The notes under the pieces: generated by a model
Told to the model about the DNA's origin: nothing
The model's input: the letters and a program-made list of their open reading frames with translations, nothing else
Database searches by the model: none
Assembly (NCBI GenBank): GCA_902702965.1
Contig: CACRXP010000676.1
Location: 279,227-343,226, forward strand
Direction: 5' to 3'
Length of the DNA: 64,000 nt
Source of the DNA: Spirometra erinaceieuropaei
Lineage: Eukaryota > Platyhelminthes > Cestoda > Diphyllobothriidea > Diphyllobothriidae
Shown: piece by piece, positions 36,873 through 47,787 of the stretch
How positions within the stretch are numbered: position 1 is the stretch's first letter
How the letters are laid out: the number at the start of each line of letters is the position of its first letter
Made by a program: the position numbers and the translations under genes

Positions 36873-37921
36873 GTGAGTGTGGCTTGCATATTGCAGCTAT
36901 TTGTGAGTGCTCAATTACCCTCTTCCCTGAAGGACAACGAGAAACGACGAAAATAGGCTTTAATAATTTGGGCCTTGAAACGGAACCCTCAAAGCTGACG
37001 GAACCCGCTAGGCGTACTAGGATGTAAAATCCTAAGGCATGGATCTGATTGCCCCGAATGTGACCCAGCAAGCATTTAGTTAGATGAGTCTAACTGTACG
37101 GAACTACGAGTATTAACTAGTATAGGCTCCCTGGGTCCAAAATCTTCCATGTAAGAGGTTCGATAATTAAAATTCAACGGAAACGCGTTAACAGCTAGTC
37201 TATATGTTGACTGATAAACGTTAACTCCTCATGGACTGACATCACTTTTTACCGCTGAAATTCTTTGGAACCCAGGGCTCAGAGTCTGATTCAAAACAGC
37301 TGGTGTCCGTTCACATTCCCGCATCACAAGTTTAGGGTGGAATGTCCTTCTTGGAGTAGGGGGTTTATCTGTTACTTATTTGCTCACAACATCATTTTCG
37401 ATTCCATCTAGTGCCAAAATAGTAGATAGGGAACATTTACAGTAATTACACTTGTTTAGCAATGGCTGAAAGACATGCGTCGGTTACAGATGCTGAAAAA
37501 AATCTTACCGAAAAAGTCGAGCTCCGCAAAGTGTTGTCCTTCAGCTGAGACCGGTTTCGAAACTGCCGCTCAAAACTTAGACTACTACAGGTCTCGCATG
37601 ATTAAATAAGCAGTTTATTTACCCTCGTCTTCAGTCCTCAGCCTAAGGTTGGCTTACCAAGTATCAGGGTCGAGTATTTACACTTTTTTTCCTCGCTCAC
37701 ATCAGATATGTCAAGAAAATTAGAACTAGGATCCTAAAAACCTTTTCTAACACATCAAAGGCACGTGACAGGCCTTTTGCAGTCATGCGAATCGTGTTAG
37801 ATTTGCAACTGAGAGTATTGACTTAGCGAAAAAAGAGAGGGATGATATTTCACTGTTGTACTGGGAAGAACTTATTACTCAAACTATGTTCTCTCTAACT
37901 TATTGTTTGCTTTGCATAAAG

Positions 37922-38089
37922 GCCCCAGTGAGCGATGTCGCACTACAATATGGACCCCCCAGCAGTTGTCGAAACTCCGAAATACCCTATCAAACTATAC
38001 GTTAGGTGTAAGCCCCCAGTTCGCCAGTTTCGATGTCCACTTTTCCTCTGGTCACATGTCAACTGTATCCTTCACAATCGGAGAATCAG
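37922..38089 (+). CDS. Exon 10: extracellular segment
   Basis: The acceptor is TGCTTTGCATAAAG and the donor G|GTTAGT, phase 1 at both ends; 55 full codons. One N-glycosylation sequon (NYT) is present, with a beta pattern ASFDVHFSSGHMSTVSF. The domain is not recognised, but it sits where the rest of the FN3-like unit begun in exon 9 would be. Confidence 0.7.
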
Positions 38090-39088
38090 GTTAGTAAGAC
38101 AGTTTTTATCTGAAAAAAGTTCATTGACCAACATTGATACATGTTTCTGTTAACTGTACTAAATTTCATGCATTTGCAGTTCACCTGGCAACTGGATTTT
38201 CAAAATCTTTGTCTACAATTGCACGTGACCTGTAACAATGCAAGCAATTTCCTCCAGTCAACTGATATTTTGTACTCCTATAAACTTTTAGTTACTTTAT
38301 AAAGAAATAGTTCTTATTTTGCTTAATAAGCGTTCCTTCTTTATTGTTTTTTTATTTTAGTAGCCAGCCCTTATCACCGAAAGTAATTATCTCATGGCTT
38401 TTATGCCTATTTGTAATCAGTACTTGATTCAGACACGGAGTACTTCCTAGGATTTTGTTCCTTTATCAAAAAAAGGCTGGATGTGAATGCAGACACCATT
38501 TTTCCCAGCATATTTTCTCAAGACCACCTCTAGTAGCGAAATAATATTAGAGGAGGTTTTGCAGACGGGGCCTTTTAATGGGGTGGACTATGCGTTGTAA
38601 ATTATGCGGCAAAACTGGAAAATCTTATTTACGTCATGCGTTTGTCCCATTAGGGTACGATGCAACTTCATAAAACAATGCTACACGTCCATATTTGGAA
38701 AGGGTTAAGTAACTGATCTAGAACTATCATAGCCAGTGAGCTTTCGCGAAGTCTGTCAAGGTTCCACGCGTAAAATCCTTATTGCCCGCATTCTTGTATT
38801 AGAGATGACTTTGCGTCATAGTGCAGGACGAGTGGATATTCCTACTCTACGGAAGAATTTCCTCTAAACTGTGCTAAGAGCAGACCAAAGGGTCAGCACT
38901 TGTCATGCATTAACCAAGTTTTATTGGCTGATATCCATGTGTTTGCTCTATAATATGATGACTTGACTGTCACAGGAGTTTAGCATTGAGACTCTGTGAA
39001 TCATGTGTTAGAGGCATTCTGGCTTCCCGCTGACTTTTTACATTTAATCACGTTTTCGAATTTTAAACACCCACTTTTTTAAGAGAGA
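38090..39088. other. Intron 10, left part: nothing recognised
   Basis: A/T-rich, with no frames over 60 codons. Confidence 0.5.
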
Positions 39089-39332
39089 TGGGTGCTCACC
39101 GATCAGGTTACGGAACGTGCTTGTTTCGTTGTGCATTAGGGCTCATACTAGAACCCTCGCAAGAAGCCGAACGACGACTAGGAATAGAAGAAGATGACAT
39201 GATACTGACAAAGACAATGGAGACCGGCTTTGAATCTCAAGTGGTCCACACTTGAGGACGGGTATGACTGGCTGATGACAGCTAATAAACCAGAAATGAC
39301 CATTTTGGTCTCCCTTGTCTTTGTCTGCACCA
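39089..39332 (+). repeat. SINE with leading hairpin-family end, tRNA head decayed
   Basis: The body TATGACTGGCTGATGACAG ... CTTTGTCTG is intact, but the head keeps only the box B region (GAATCTCAAGTGGTCCA). The GCTCACCGATCAGGTTACGG word at its left is the hairpin-family end seen at 49.57 kb. Confidence 0.62.
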
Positions 39333-39659
39333 TATCATTTGAAGTTGGCAAGAAGGGCAGGATTTAATGGTGCCAAAAATATTCGTGACGGCTCGTCAGC
39401 TGCGTCCTGTCACTTCATAACACAGATAACGAGTGGAAAGAATACAACAGATTTGAATTCCTGCAGAAAATCAATGCAGAAACAGCAAGGCCAGGGTGTT
39501 GGGTAAAGCTGGCTAATCGATAAGGTTGCTAACTCAAACCACGTAGCAGAAGAAAGTGAAAAAAGGGAGCGTTAACGAGCAAAAAATTGAGAGGGGAAGG
39601 AGAATCATGGAGCTAGAGGCTACCATGGCAATGCTAAGTTAACCACGTTTTCCAACTGT

Positions 39660-40720
39660 TTACAAAGGTCTGGTTGCACCCGTCTTATATAGGCCGCCAT
39701 TAGGTAACGCAATGTCCGAGTTTTTCGTGCCCGAATAAGTACTCGGAAGGAAGTTTTGGGTCGACGGAGTGACCACTATCAAGGAGGTGTTTCGTAATGG
39801 AGGAACTCGGGATTTTATTTTCTCGCCTAAGGTGCCATCTGGGCAGGTGCTCAATAGATCTGACTGCCAACTGCCTTTGCGTTCGCCCAATTTACTTGCA
39901 TCCGCAAACGCATGTGAATTCGTAAACACAATTGGAAGTGGCGTGCATTGGCAAGGCATCCTTTGCCCGCGGAATCGGAAGTGGCTTAGTAGGACTGTAT
40001 AATAATAGTTCGGCTGCATTGTACGTCCTTTCAATTGTAGAACGCAGCCGTCGTTTGATAGTATTTAAAATATTGTCACCCTTAAAGGGCAAAGATATAA
40101 AGACGAGCTTTTGGCCGTGTAGAGTTGCGGTATTTGTGGATGAAACGTGCTGGATATCCTCGCTTAAGTAAAGCTTCCTTGAGGAGTGCAAATACTGCAT
40201 CTAATGTGTCGTTGGAGCAAATGTTCCTAGCCCTTTGGCAAAGAGCGTATACCAAGTTACATTTCCATTGTGTGGGTACAGAACTCAAAAATGCAAGCAA
40301 TGTATCTTCCAAGTATTCTTGTGGAAAACGGAACGTCCATAAAGTCTGGGAGCATATGAACCCCTAGGTCTTAGGGAAAACGCTGTTTTGGAGTCCAACA
40401 GATTGTTGTCCAGCAACTTTTTAATTATTTTCCAGGCAGAGTCCTCCAATGCCTTGGTATCTTCCTTTCCCGACGTTTCTAAACGGAATTTACTCTGATC
40501 ACGTAAAACAGCCCCCAGTTTGTCACGTAGTCAGTGCGATGTAGAATGACAGCCCCATACCCCTTGTCAGGTTTAGAAATTATTATTTGTTTATGATGCT
40601 TAAAATCAAATGGGACGGTCATGTGTTCGTTAGTTATAGGTGTACGTTGTGTTGTTGGAGCTCTGCGGTACTGGTGCGAAATATCAATAAATTTTGCTTT
40701 CAGTCAGCCCACATCGTCAG
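39660..40720 (-). mobile_element. Group B PLE, RT core deleted
   Basis: The minus strand carries an N-terminal motif near 40590 (SKPDKGYGAVILHRTDY). After a gap with no RT core comes the connector ALCQRARNICSNDTLDA (40312-40082) and the nuclease start NCVYEFTCVCGC (39920 region). The order is right, so one element lost its middle by deletion. Confidence 0.72.
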
Positions 40721-41024
40721 AAGGTCTGGGTATTAACTCGGATAATTGAGAATTCAAGTCCTCGTCTTACTGTTCCATTGTTTATAAACATATATATGCA
40801 TGGAAGAAAAGGCCGTCATGAAATCGAATTGTACTCGGGAATTTTCAGGCTGTTTACATCAACCCGCCCTTAGACGAAATAAATAGTGTGGAGTGGGATA
40901 GCCGCATTAGGGGGGTTGAAATGTATATTAACGTAGACGTCGGAAGTTAAGGGAAGGTGCTGAAAGTTTAGTTGTGGTTCGCAGTGTCGGTAAGGTGCTA
41001 AATCAGTGAAATGTTGCATGATCG

Positions 41025-41795
41025 AGCATACTTTTTTGTTATTGCTTGCAAGACAAATATGTTCTTGGGGAAAGGTAAGAAAAGTAGAGCATCTTTTCGA
41101 CGCTGGTTCCCCTGGTCTTCGTCAAACGTTGACAAAAAGGGCTATAACCGGTTAGCGCTTCCAATCTACGTAAACAAATCGACATTTGTTTGGTTTTTGC
41201 GATAGGAAGCGGCCGCATTGTACGTCATCATGTGTCGATTAGTTCTTCTCTTCCATATTTCATTGGGGTTTTTTACATGGCATCAAATTCAATGTACCAG
41301 TTGATGCATGACTCGTGTGAATGCACGACTTTAAGAAACTTTTGGCATTTTTGGTAAAACAGACACCGACAATAAGAGCTTTGTCCTAGGCGGTGTGCCC
41401 GTTATCTAGAATATGCAAGGACGTTTGGGACGGATGGTTTTGCCTCCTAACTGTCAGCGGATACTCGTGGATGTATGTAGAGGCGGATTTTCCACTTGAC
41501 TGCGGTATACGGTATCGCAGGCACCGCACGGAAACTCTTAGACGACTTCCGTCTTAGTGAGATATCCGGCCTTGTCCTTAGGATGTACGAGCTGAATGCG
41601 AACAGTAGTCGTCGATTTGTGCTCCCATTGTATTTGGTGTTTCCTCTAGTGTCTTTCGACGAGTTCAGGCACATTCCTAATGTACGAATAGGCTTGTCAG
41701 ATATTTACTATGAGCACCTGATTAGAACTAGCTAGTTCCCTTTCTTTTAAATCCTGTTGTTTCATGCATCGACGTTCGACGCCTCTAGGGTAACC
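41025..41795 (-). mobile_element. Group A PLE 3' fragment, decayed
   Basis: Read on the minus strand, it follows the connector (ELKERE), NVPELVERH and the nuclease start, then the end region and the tail; the core-like GACGAAGACC near 41115 is the hammerhead site. Stops and small gaps interrupt it. It sits in intron 10 of the main gene and is opposed to it. Confidence 0.68.
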
Positions 41796-41842
41796 ATTAT
41801 ATTATTTCTAATTGGAGCTGTTTTGAGCTATTACCGCATCAG

Positions 41843-42249
41843 CAAATAATAGCATGCTAACATTATTATCTACCTTGAAGCAGACATCAGAAGCGTCGAG
41901 TAGTTGCCCTGAAATATTACTCAAACTTGCATTCGAATACGAAACTGTGGTCTACTCTTATCTAGGTCCATCCGATTTGAAGGCTGTCTACGAAAGTGAA
42001 ACACCACGAGAACATATTGTAAGCCTGGAACCCTTTCAATCCGTGTCTTGTGATATGGAGGTCAACAGATCCGCCTCTGAACCTGACGCCACTTTCGAAA
42101 TTAAGTCCTTTGGCATTCTGTCAAATGGCAAGTCTCAGATTCCGATTGAGGGAGTGTCTTTCACAAAAGTGGAAGACACAGATCCGCGGACGCCCGGTGG
42201 TATGTACCGCGTGGAGAATCTCCTGCCAGGAAGGGAATACGAGCTTAGG
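41843..42249 (+). CDS. Exon 11: FN3-like segment (longest exon)
   Basis: The acceptor chosen is TTACCGCATCAG, since it gives the phase-1 entry the chain needs; nearer AGs give other phases. The donor AGG|GTAAGT leaves phase 0. The 135 codons end with MYRVENLLPGREYELR, the hallmark F-strand of an FN3 domain (Y-x-V-x-x-L-x-P-G-x-x-Y), and include four cysteine or sequon features in the first half. The last FN3 strand would lie in exon 12. Confidence 0.78.
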
Positions 42250-42449
42250 GTAAGTTTTTTTTCAGTCTGGGCTATCTAAACTTATGAAAAGGTGCTATTC
42301 GAGCAATGTGTTAGTTCATAACAAGATACGGCGAGCATACGCGTGTGTTCCATAGATTCTCATCGGGCCTGTACATTTATATGCGTACGAGGTACAAAGT
42401 AAAGCGTGTGAGCGACAAAAGCCATCGACTACGGTCCGTCTTTTCATAG

Positions 42450-44220
42450 GGGTATGTAAATAGAGGCGGGGGAGAGGAGGCGGTGAGGGAGAGGGAGGGC
42501 TAGGTAGAGTCGCGTCATAAGGGAGGGAGGTGACGGGGGCGCGGCGAAATGCATGCAGTTAATCGATCTCTGGCCATGGCAGACGCGGAGCGTGCAAGAG
42601 GTCCTTCTGCGCGCACAGGACTGGTCTGCGTAGCCTGATGGCAGTCGCTTCTGCTGTTGCTAGTAGGCGCTGACCCAGTCGCTTAGGATGGTAAGGAGGG
42701 ACATTGTAAATCACATGGAAGGCTTTGTTGGGATCAACACGATACTCAAAATCAACCATGTGTGTGAGGATGGGGCTGCGTACGCTCATAACTTCACCCT
42801 TCCTCAGCCATGCCGGCAGGTGTTCTCGTATTCTTGTGGATAGGCACCGATTCGTGCGACCTATATATCCTGTTCCACAGAAGCAAGTAAAAGAGTAAAT
42901 GCACATGCAGGTGGTTGGATCTGGTAGCCTATCCTTTCCTTCCCGCATAAGACGGGGCTGATCAAAAACAGTACTTAAACTCTTGCTGTCGGGAAGGTCC
43001 GTGAAACGGCCAGGTCACGGCGCCTTCTCAGGAATGCTCTCGCCGCGTCCCTTGAAAAAGAACTTTAAAGAGCGGAGTTTTCCTATCCGCCGCCGGTATG
43101 ATGAGCTTTGCTGGACGTTCGGCGAGATTCCTTATAATAAATCTGTCAGGATACTTATTCTCTCAAAGCAGGTCCTAGATTCATCTACGTTCTTCATCAA
43201 AGCCATCTGTCGAAAAAAACTTTCTTGCCCTATGCACCAAACAACGGACTAGATTACATTTCTGTTGAAGGGGTACGAAACTGTAGAAGTTCGTAATATT
43301 GCCCAGACAAGGTGTCTTTTCGATAGACGCTTTTTCGAATTCTGCCGTCAGCTCTTCTGCTTAGAAGGACGTCTGGGAAAGGCATGACGCCTGCCCTTTC
43401 CACCACCAACGTAAACCTGATCGACGACTGTGCTTAATTTGCAGCTTCTCAGAGGGTGATTATGTTGATTTCCCTAGTGGCTATTGCGAAGATTTCTTCA
43501 AAGTAGCGACCGTAATGCCTTAGCTTATTGATTTGGTCGTTTAACTGAAACCTCTTCAGCTTACACATGAAGGCATCGGCTAGGATAGAACCAAAAAGCG
43601 ATGCCATATCAACTCCGTCTATTTGTCTATGTATATCTGATTGTCAAAAAGGAACTGCATATTTTGTTTGAATTATAGTAAAAATCCCCTGAATGCGTTC
43701 GTCGTAATACCTATTTTCTGGTGGTTGGTTGACAGAAATTCAAATAGGTACTCGGCTGTCTCTGTGACCGCAACGCTTGTGAAGAGTACTGAGGCATCAA
43801 GTGAAAACATCACCATACCATTTAGGTTTAGGTTTTTAATGTCATCAATTAATCTGAAGGTATCCCGATGGCTATGTGGTGCTAGTTGATACTGTACAGA
43901 CTTTAGTTTTTCTGCTAACCACATCTCTACCGCATGATAGTGAGAGTTGCGTACGTCCAAGATCGGACAGACTCGTAGGCCATTCTTGTGGATATTCGGT
44001 TGACCATACAATCAGGGAATGTGTGTGCCTACTGAATGAAGGTTTTCGAGTCCGCGATCGTTTATGAAGTCTTCTCCTTGGAGTCTACGCAGGCATTCGG
44101 TTAGTTGTGACTCTACTTCGTCTGTGCAAGCTTTTCTTTGCCATCTTTCTTGAATTTCTTCTGTTCTGACAATATGGACTGTATTTCTGTCACATAATCC
44201 GACCATTTTATTATAACAAC
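42450..44220 (-). mobile_element. Group B PLE, nearly complete but decayed
   Basis: Minus-strand reading from 44220 down: an N-terminal region, then RT start YGQPNIHKNGLRVCPIL, MFSLDASVLFTSV (44011-43673), a GVDMASLFGSILA-like motif near 43600, a decayed middle, and the nuclease at 42948-42559 with CIYSFTCFCGTGYIGRT and TRIREHLPAWL. Many frame breaks separate the blocks and the YxDD box is not readable. It fills most of intron 11 of the main gene, antisense to it. Confidence 0.78.
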
Positions 44221-44457
44221 GCCTTGGTTGTTAGAACTTCAAATGTATTGCCTTTAAACTCGAAGTACATAGCAGCCAAATAAACCATGTTTGTTTTAAC
44301 TATTATCTGAGATGGATGACGTCGCTTTTACCTTTTTTCAATTCCTGGAATTCATGCAACATGTAGTTTCTTAAATATACGCAAGTGTTAGGTATACGGT
44401 GAGTGGTGACCGACCATGGGCATTTTCAAGCAATTCTCTTTCGTCTTTTGGTTTCAG

Positions 44458-44527
44458 GGAGCCATCAAGTATCCAAGTGGGATAGAAGATGAGATGTCAA
44501 AGGAGATTTTATTTATCACGCCTGACG
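44458..44527 (+). CDS. Exon 12: end of FN3-like unit
   Basis: The acceptor is TTTTGGTTTCAG and the donor G|GTAACT; entry phase 0, exit phase 1; 23 codons. It follows directly on the FN3 F-strand of exon 11 and would supply strand G before the first of the C-terminal Ig domains. The next intron is only 95 nt. Confidence 0.66.
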
Positions 44528-44622
44528 GTAACTTCTACGAACACCCCGTTTCGTACTTATAATCTAAGATTTTCAGGACTGTAGAAGCACATTCTTCATG
44601 AGGTATTGTCTCGTCTATTTAG

Positions 44623-44940
44623 AGATTTTGGTCGACGTTGATGAGGCAATAAAGGAGCTGGGAGAAGAATTACAACTTAACTGTAAGGCGTACGTCGGAA
44701 CTCAAAATGACACCCAAAAGGAGGTTTTATGGCTTCGTAGTGACAGATCACGACTCCCCGAGGGTGCCTCCTCAAGGACGAACCGGACGCCTAACGCCGA
44801 TGGCTTCTGCACTGCCACACTGATGATTCCAAAAGTCGAAACTTGGCATGCAGGCGATTACGGATGTTTTGTGGAACCGCCGGTTGAATTTTTCCTCCAT
44901 GTGCCGGCACGATCAGTCCTATTTACCCTCCGGGTAGGCG
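44623..44940 (+). CDS. Exon 13: Ig-like domain
   Basis: Phase 1 at both ends, so the exon is a symmetric 1-1 domain module. The acceptor is TCTCGTCTATTTAG and the donor G|GTAAGT. The 105 full codons show the Ig pattern: B-strand LQLNCKA, C-strand VLWLRS, and F-strand HAGDYGCFV. Sequons NDT and NRT are present. An alternative acceptor upstream (TTTTCAG at about 44576) would add codons in another phase. Confidence 0.82.
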
Positions 44941-45624
44941 GTAAGTTACCCCTGTCAATCAACTTACCTTAAAGATTACTTCATTTGACGTTTTAAGGCA
45001 TTTTCATTTAGCCATCATTGATGCAACCTAGTCTTTCATGAAACAATTGTGTTACCAGCAGATTATTTCTGCCTACCGCATTTTTGTAAACTTTTCTAGT
45101 CAAACAGGTTTCTACTGAATTGTCTTGTCCCCTTGCACCATCTCTCCCCTTTTGCTGTCGAAAAAAATAAGCATCGGAAAACAGTTTTTGCCTCGCAATT
45201 GCATCTTTTCGCATTTTATGCTACAGTCTTATGACAAGTTAATATACAGAATACTGTTTTACAGTTGCGAAAATTCGCATTTGAAAGTACAAAGGACAAT
45301 TGGTTAACATAGCTCTGCTTTCGATAACTTTTCTTCAGGCCTGTACATTGATTTTGTTGTTGAAGTAAATATTAAAAAGGATCGAGTAAGTAGATAATTA
45401 TGCTGTAGCTCGGGTTTTAAGGAGGGGTGAGAGAGAATTACCAAAATTACGCTTAGTTTCAGGTGGATAATGGTCACCGGGAAAGGCAGTTATGCGCAAG
45501 TGGCTTTTTAGCTCCCCAGAAATCAATCATTAATTTGAAGTAAACAGGTGTATTAGAGACTTATAAACTCCGGCTGCAATTTTGCATGCAGCGGAGTCCA
45601 TCAGCCACAACGGAATAACCGTGT

Positions 45625-46140
45625 ACTACTTATGAACTGTCGACAGGCAGCCAGTAGTATAAACAGGTTACACGATAAACCATACTTTATTAAACAGGTA
45701 CTAGCCAAAAGCCCAGACTCGTGTTTCTCCGACATTCTACCGTTGCTATCCGGAGTTCGGTTTATCAGTGTTCCACGTTTGCGCTCCGGTAGACACTCCA
45801 GTCTTGAAATTGCAGGTTTCCAAGTTTCTTAGAAATTACTCGCCAACGTGGAGTAACTCAGTCTAGTTGAGACTTATAGATTGAGACTGAAATTATTTAT
45901 GACCATTTGGGCCGAAATCCTCCGCTACTTATGAGGAAACAAAAAAAGCTGCAATCTCAAAACTGGAGTATCTATCAGAAAGCACGGGGGAACGCTGGAG
46001 GGCTCGTTTATTAGCAGAGCACCTCGCAACTGTGTCAAGCAGCGGCAGAATGTCAGAGAAAAGCGTTTCTGGACTTTCGACTAGTGCTTTTGCTGTCAAG
46101 TATGGCATGTCGTGCAAAGATGGCATTACTGACTCATTAA
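45625..46140. repeat. Inverted duplication with matching ORFs on both arms
   Basis: The arms are 45625-45840 (plus) and 45925-46140 (minus). Translated in the same register they give HDKPYFIKQVLAKSP / SDILPLL and HDMPYLTAKALVESP / SDILPLL, so the arms are homologous though diverged. The matched translations may simply reflect DNA homology. Confidence 0.66.
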
Positions 46141-46159
46141 AAGGGAAAACAAATTTTAT

Positions 46160-46495
46160 TTTAATACAGCAGGTGTGCTAACTCATGCAATGCCTTTTCA
46201 TTTCGAAAAGATTAATTAAGTACGGTTGTAAAACTAATCATCATGCAATGTAATTCTTTAATAATTCAGTTATCACAAGATGTCGGCTGTAGAACAAACT
46301 CCTCTTCGGTAGCATGCAATAACCATACTCTGTAAAACATGATTACTTATGTGACATGCATTTTTCTCGTTGATTTTCTATGCCCTTAAAAATCCATTGT
46401 ATTTCACGGAAACCATATATAAAATATTTATTCTCTTGCTCATTCGGTAGAAAATAAAGGTTTCTTCAAATTTTATAGTTTCAGACAGGGTATAA
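46160..46495 (-). repeat. Unclassified repeat R1, inverted arm
   Basis: The reverse complement matches 47130-47460 over about 320 bp: TGGTTTCC, TTTTTAAGGGCATAGAAAATC, CACATAAG and GCATGCTACCGAA are shared. Together with the plus copy it forms a foldback around the A-rich tract and SINE. Confidence 0.7.
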
Positions 46496-46504
46496 TTCGA
46501 TTGT

Positions 46505-46638
46505 AAAAAACAAAAAACAAAAAAACAAAAAAACAAAAAAACAAAACAAAAAAACAAAAAAAAACAAAAAACAAAAAAACAAAAAACAAAAAAACAAAAA
46601 AAACAAAAAACAAAAAAAACAAAACAAAAAACAAAAAA
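46505..46638. repeat. (CAAAA)n / A-rich microsatellite
   Basis: Runs of 3-7 A broken by single C over about 130 bp. It may be the expanded A-tail of a minus-strand element or a plain microsatellite; frames in it are low-complexity. Confidence 0.85.
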
Positions 46639-46651
46639 CCGACAAGGCAAC

Positions 46652-46812
46652 GGGCTCGTGGCCCGGTGAGTAGAGGCGTTGACTTCTAAACCAACAGGTC
46701 GCGAGTTCGAGGCTCGGGTGTTCCACACTTCGGGCTTGGGTATGGCTGGCTGACGACGGCTAATAAGCCAGAAATGGCCATTCCAGTCTCCCTTGTCTTT
46801 GTCGGTAATATC
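46652..46812 (+). repeat. tRNA-headed SINE after an A-rich tract
   Basis: Head GGGCTCGTGGCCCGGTGAG... and the body ending CTTTGTCGGTAAT. It sits between inverted arms of an unclassified repeat (46160-46495 and 46812-47460). Confidence 0.7.
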
Positions 46813-47460
46813 ATTCTGCCTATATTGATTATTGTGAGATTTTGTAACATCTTGAAATGGCCGTTCATAAATCGTCAGATCTCTGCATTTAGCAATGTGG
46901 TTTGAAAAGTTAACAACATGGCCCAAATTCGCTGCTAAATTTTATGAACCATATATATTCTTCTCTTACTAGCGTCGAGAAATGTTTGGTTTTCTGTACG
47001 CAGAAATTATACGGCTAGTAGTTTGGAAACTCTGAATGCAATTGTAACGGCACGTCGGGGGTAAAAGTATTCGGAAATTGAAAAAGTTTGCGATAACCAA
47101 ATTATACCCTTCCTTAAAGAATGTAACCTGAAGGGGACGTTATTTTCTACCGAATGTGCCAGAGAATAAATATCTTTTTTATGGTTTCCATAAAATGCAA
47201 TTGGATTTTTAAGGGCATAGAAAATCAAAGAGAAAAGTGCATGTCACATAAGCAATCATGTTTTACAGAGTATGATCGTTGCATGCTACCGAAAAGGAGT
47301 TTGTTCGACAACCGGCATCTTGAAGTAACCGAATTATTATAGAAATATGCTGCATGATGATTAGTTTTACAGCCCTACTTAGTTAATCTTTTCGAACTGT
47401 AAACGCATTTCAGAATTTCGTTCGACATTTCATGAGTTAGCCCACTTACTGCATGTATGC
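46812..47460 (+). repeat. Unclassified repeat R1, plus copy
   Basis: It shares AATTTTATGAACC, TGTAACGGCA and CATTTCATGAGTTAGC with 30840-31600, and its right half with the inverted arm at 46160. No ORF or known domain is seen; about 650-750 bp. Confidence 0.66.
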
Positions 47461-47787
47461 ATTTACATGCATATGTGATGTGAGGCCATCAGCACAGACA
47501 ATGGAGACGGGGTTGGGCATTTCTGGTCAACCAAACGTCCTCAGGTCGTTTTGTCCAAACCCAGATCTGCCATACTCAAACCTTTATCCCGCGTTGTTTG
47601 GCCAGCTGTCTCTTCCTGCATATATTACTAGCCTCTCTGTTATTACCTGTTATGACATTGTATGAGCCCTGAGGCATGGCATTATGAACGGATCCAGTAG
47701 TTCAATCGTACTGATATATATATATACCAGCGAGGAGGGACGACAGAAAATGCAGGTAGACTGATACAGTACTGTTTTGGGCTCATT

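Noticed and set aside
44598..44972. ATG at 44598 as a gene start
   Set aside because: It lies before the acceptor at 44622 in the phase-compatible frame; the Ig exon begins at 44623.
46378..46926. A 182-codon minus-strand frame rich in Phe and Cys
   Set aside because: Most of it translates the (CAAAA)n tract, with SINE and R1 sequence on either side.
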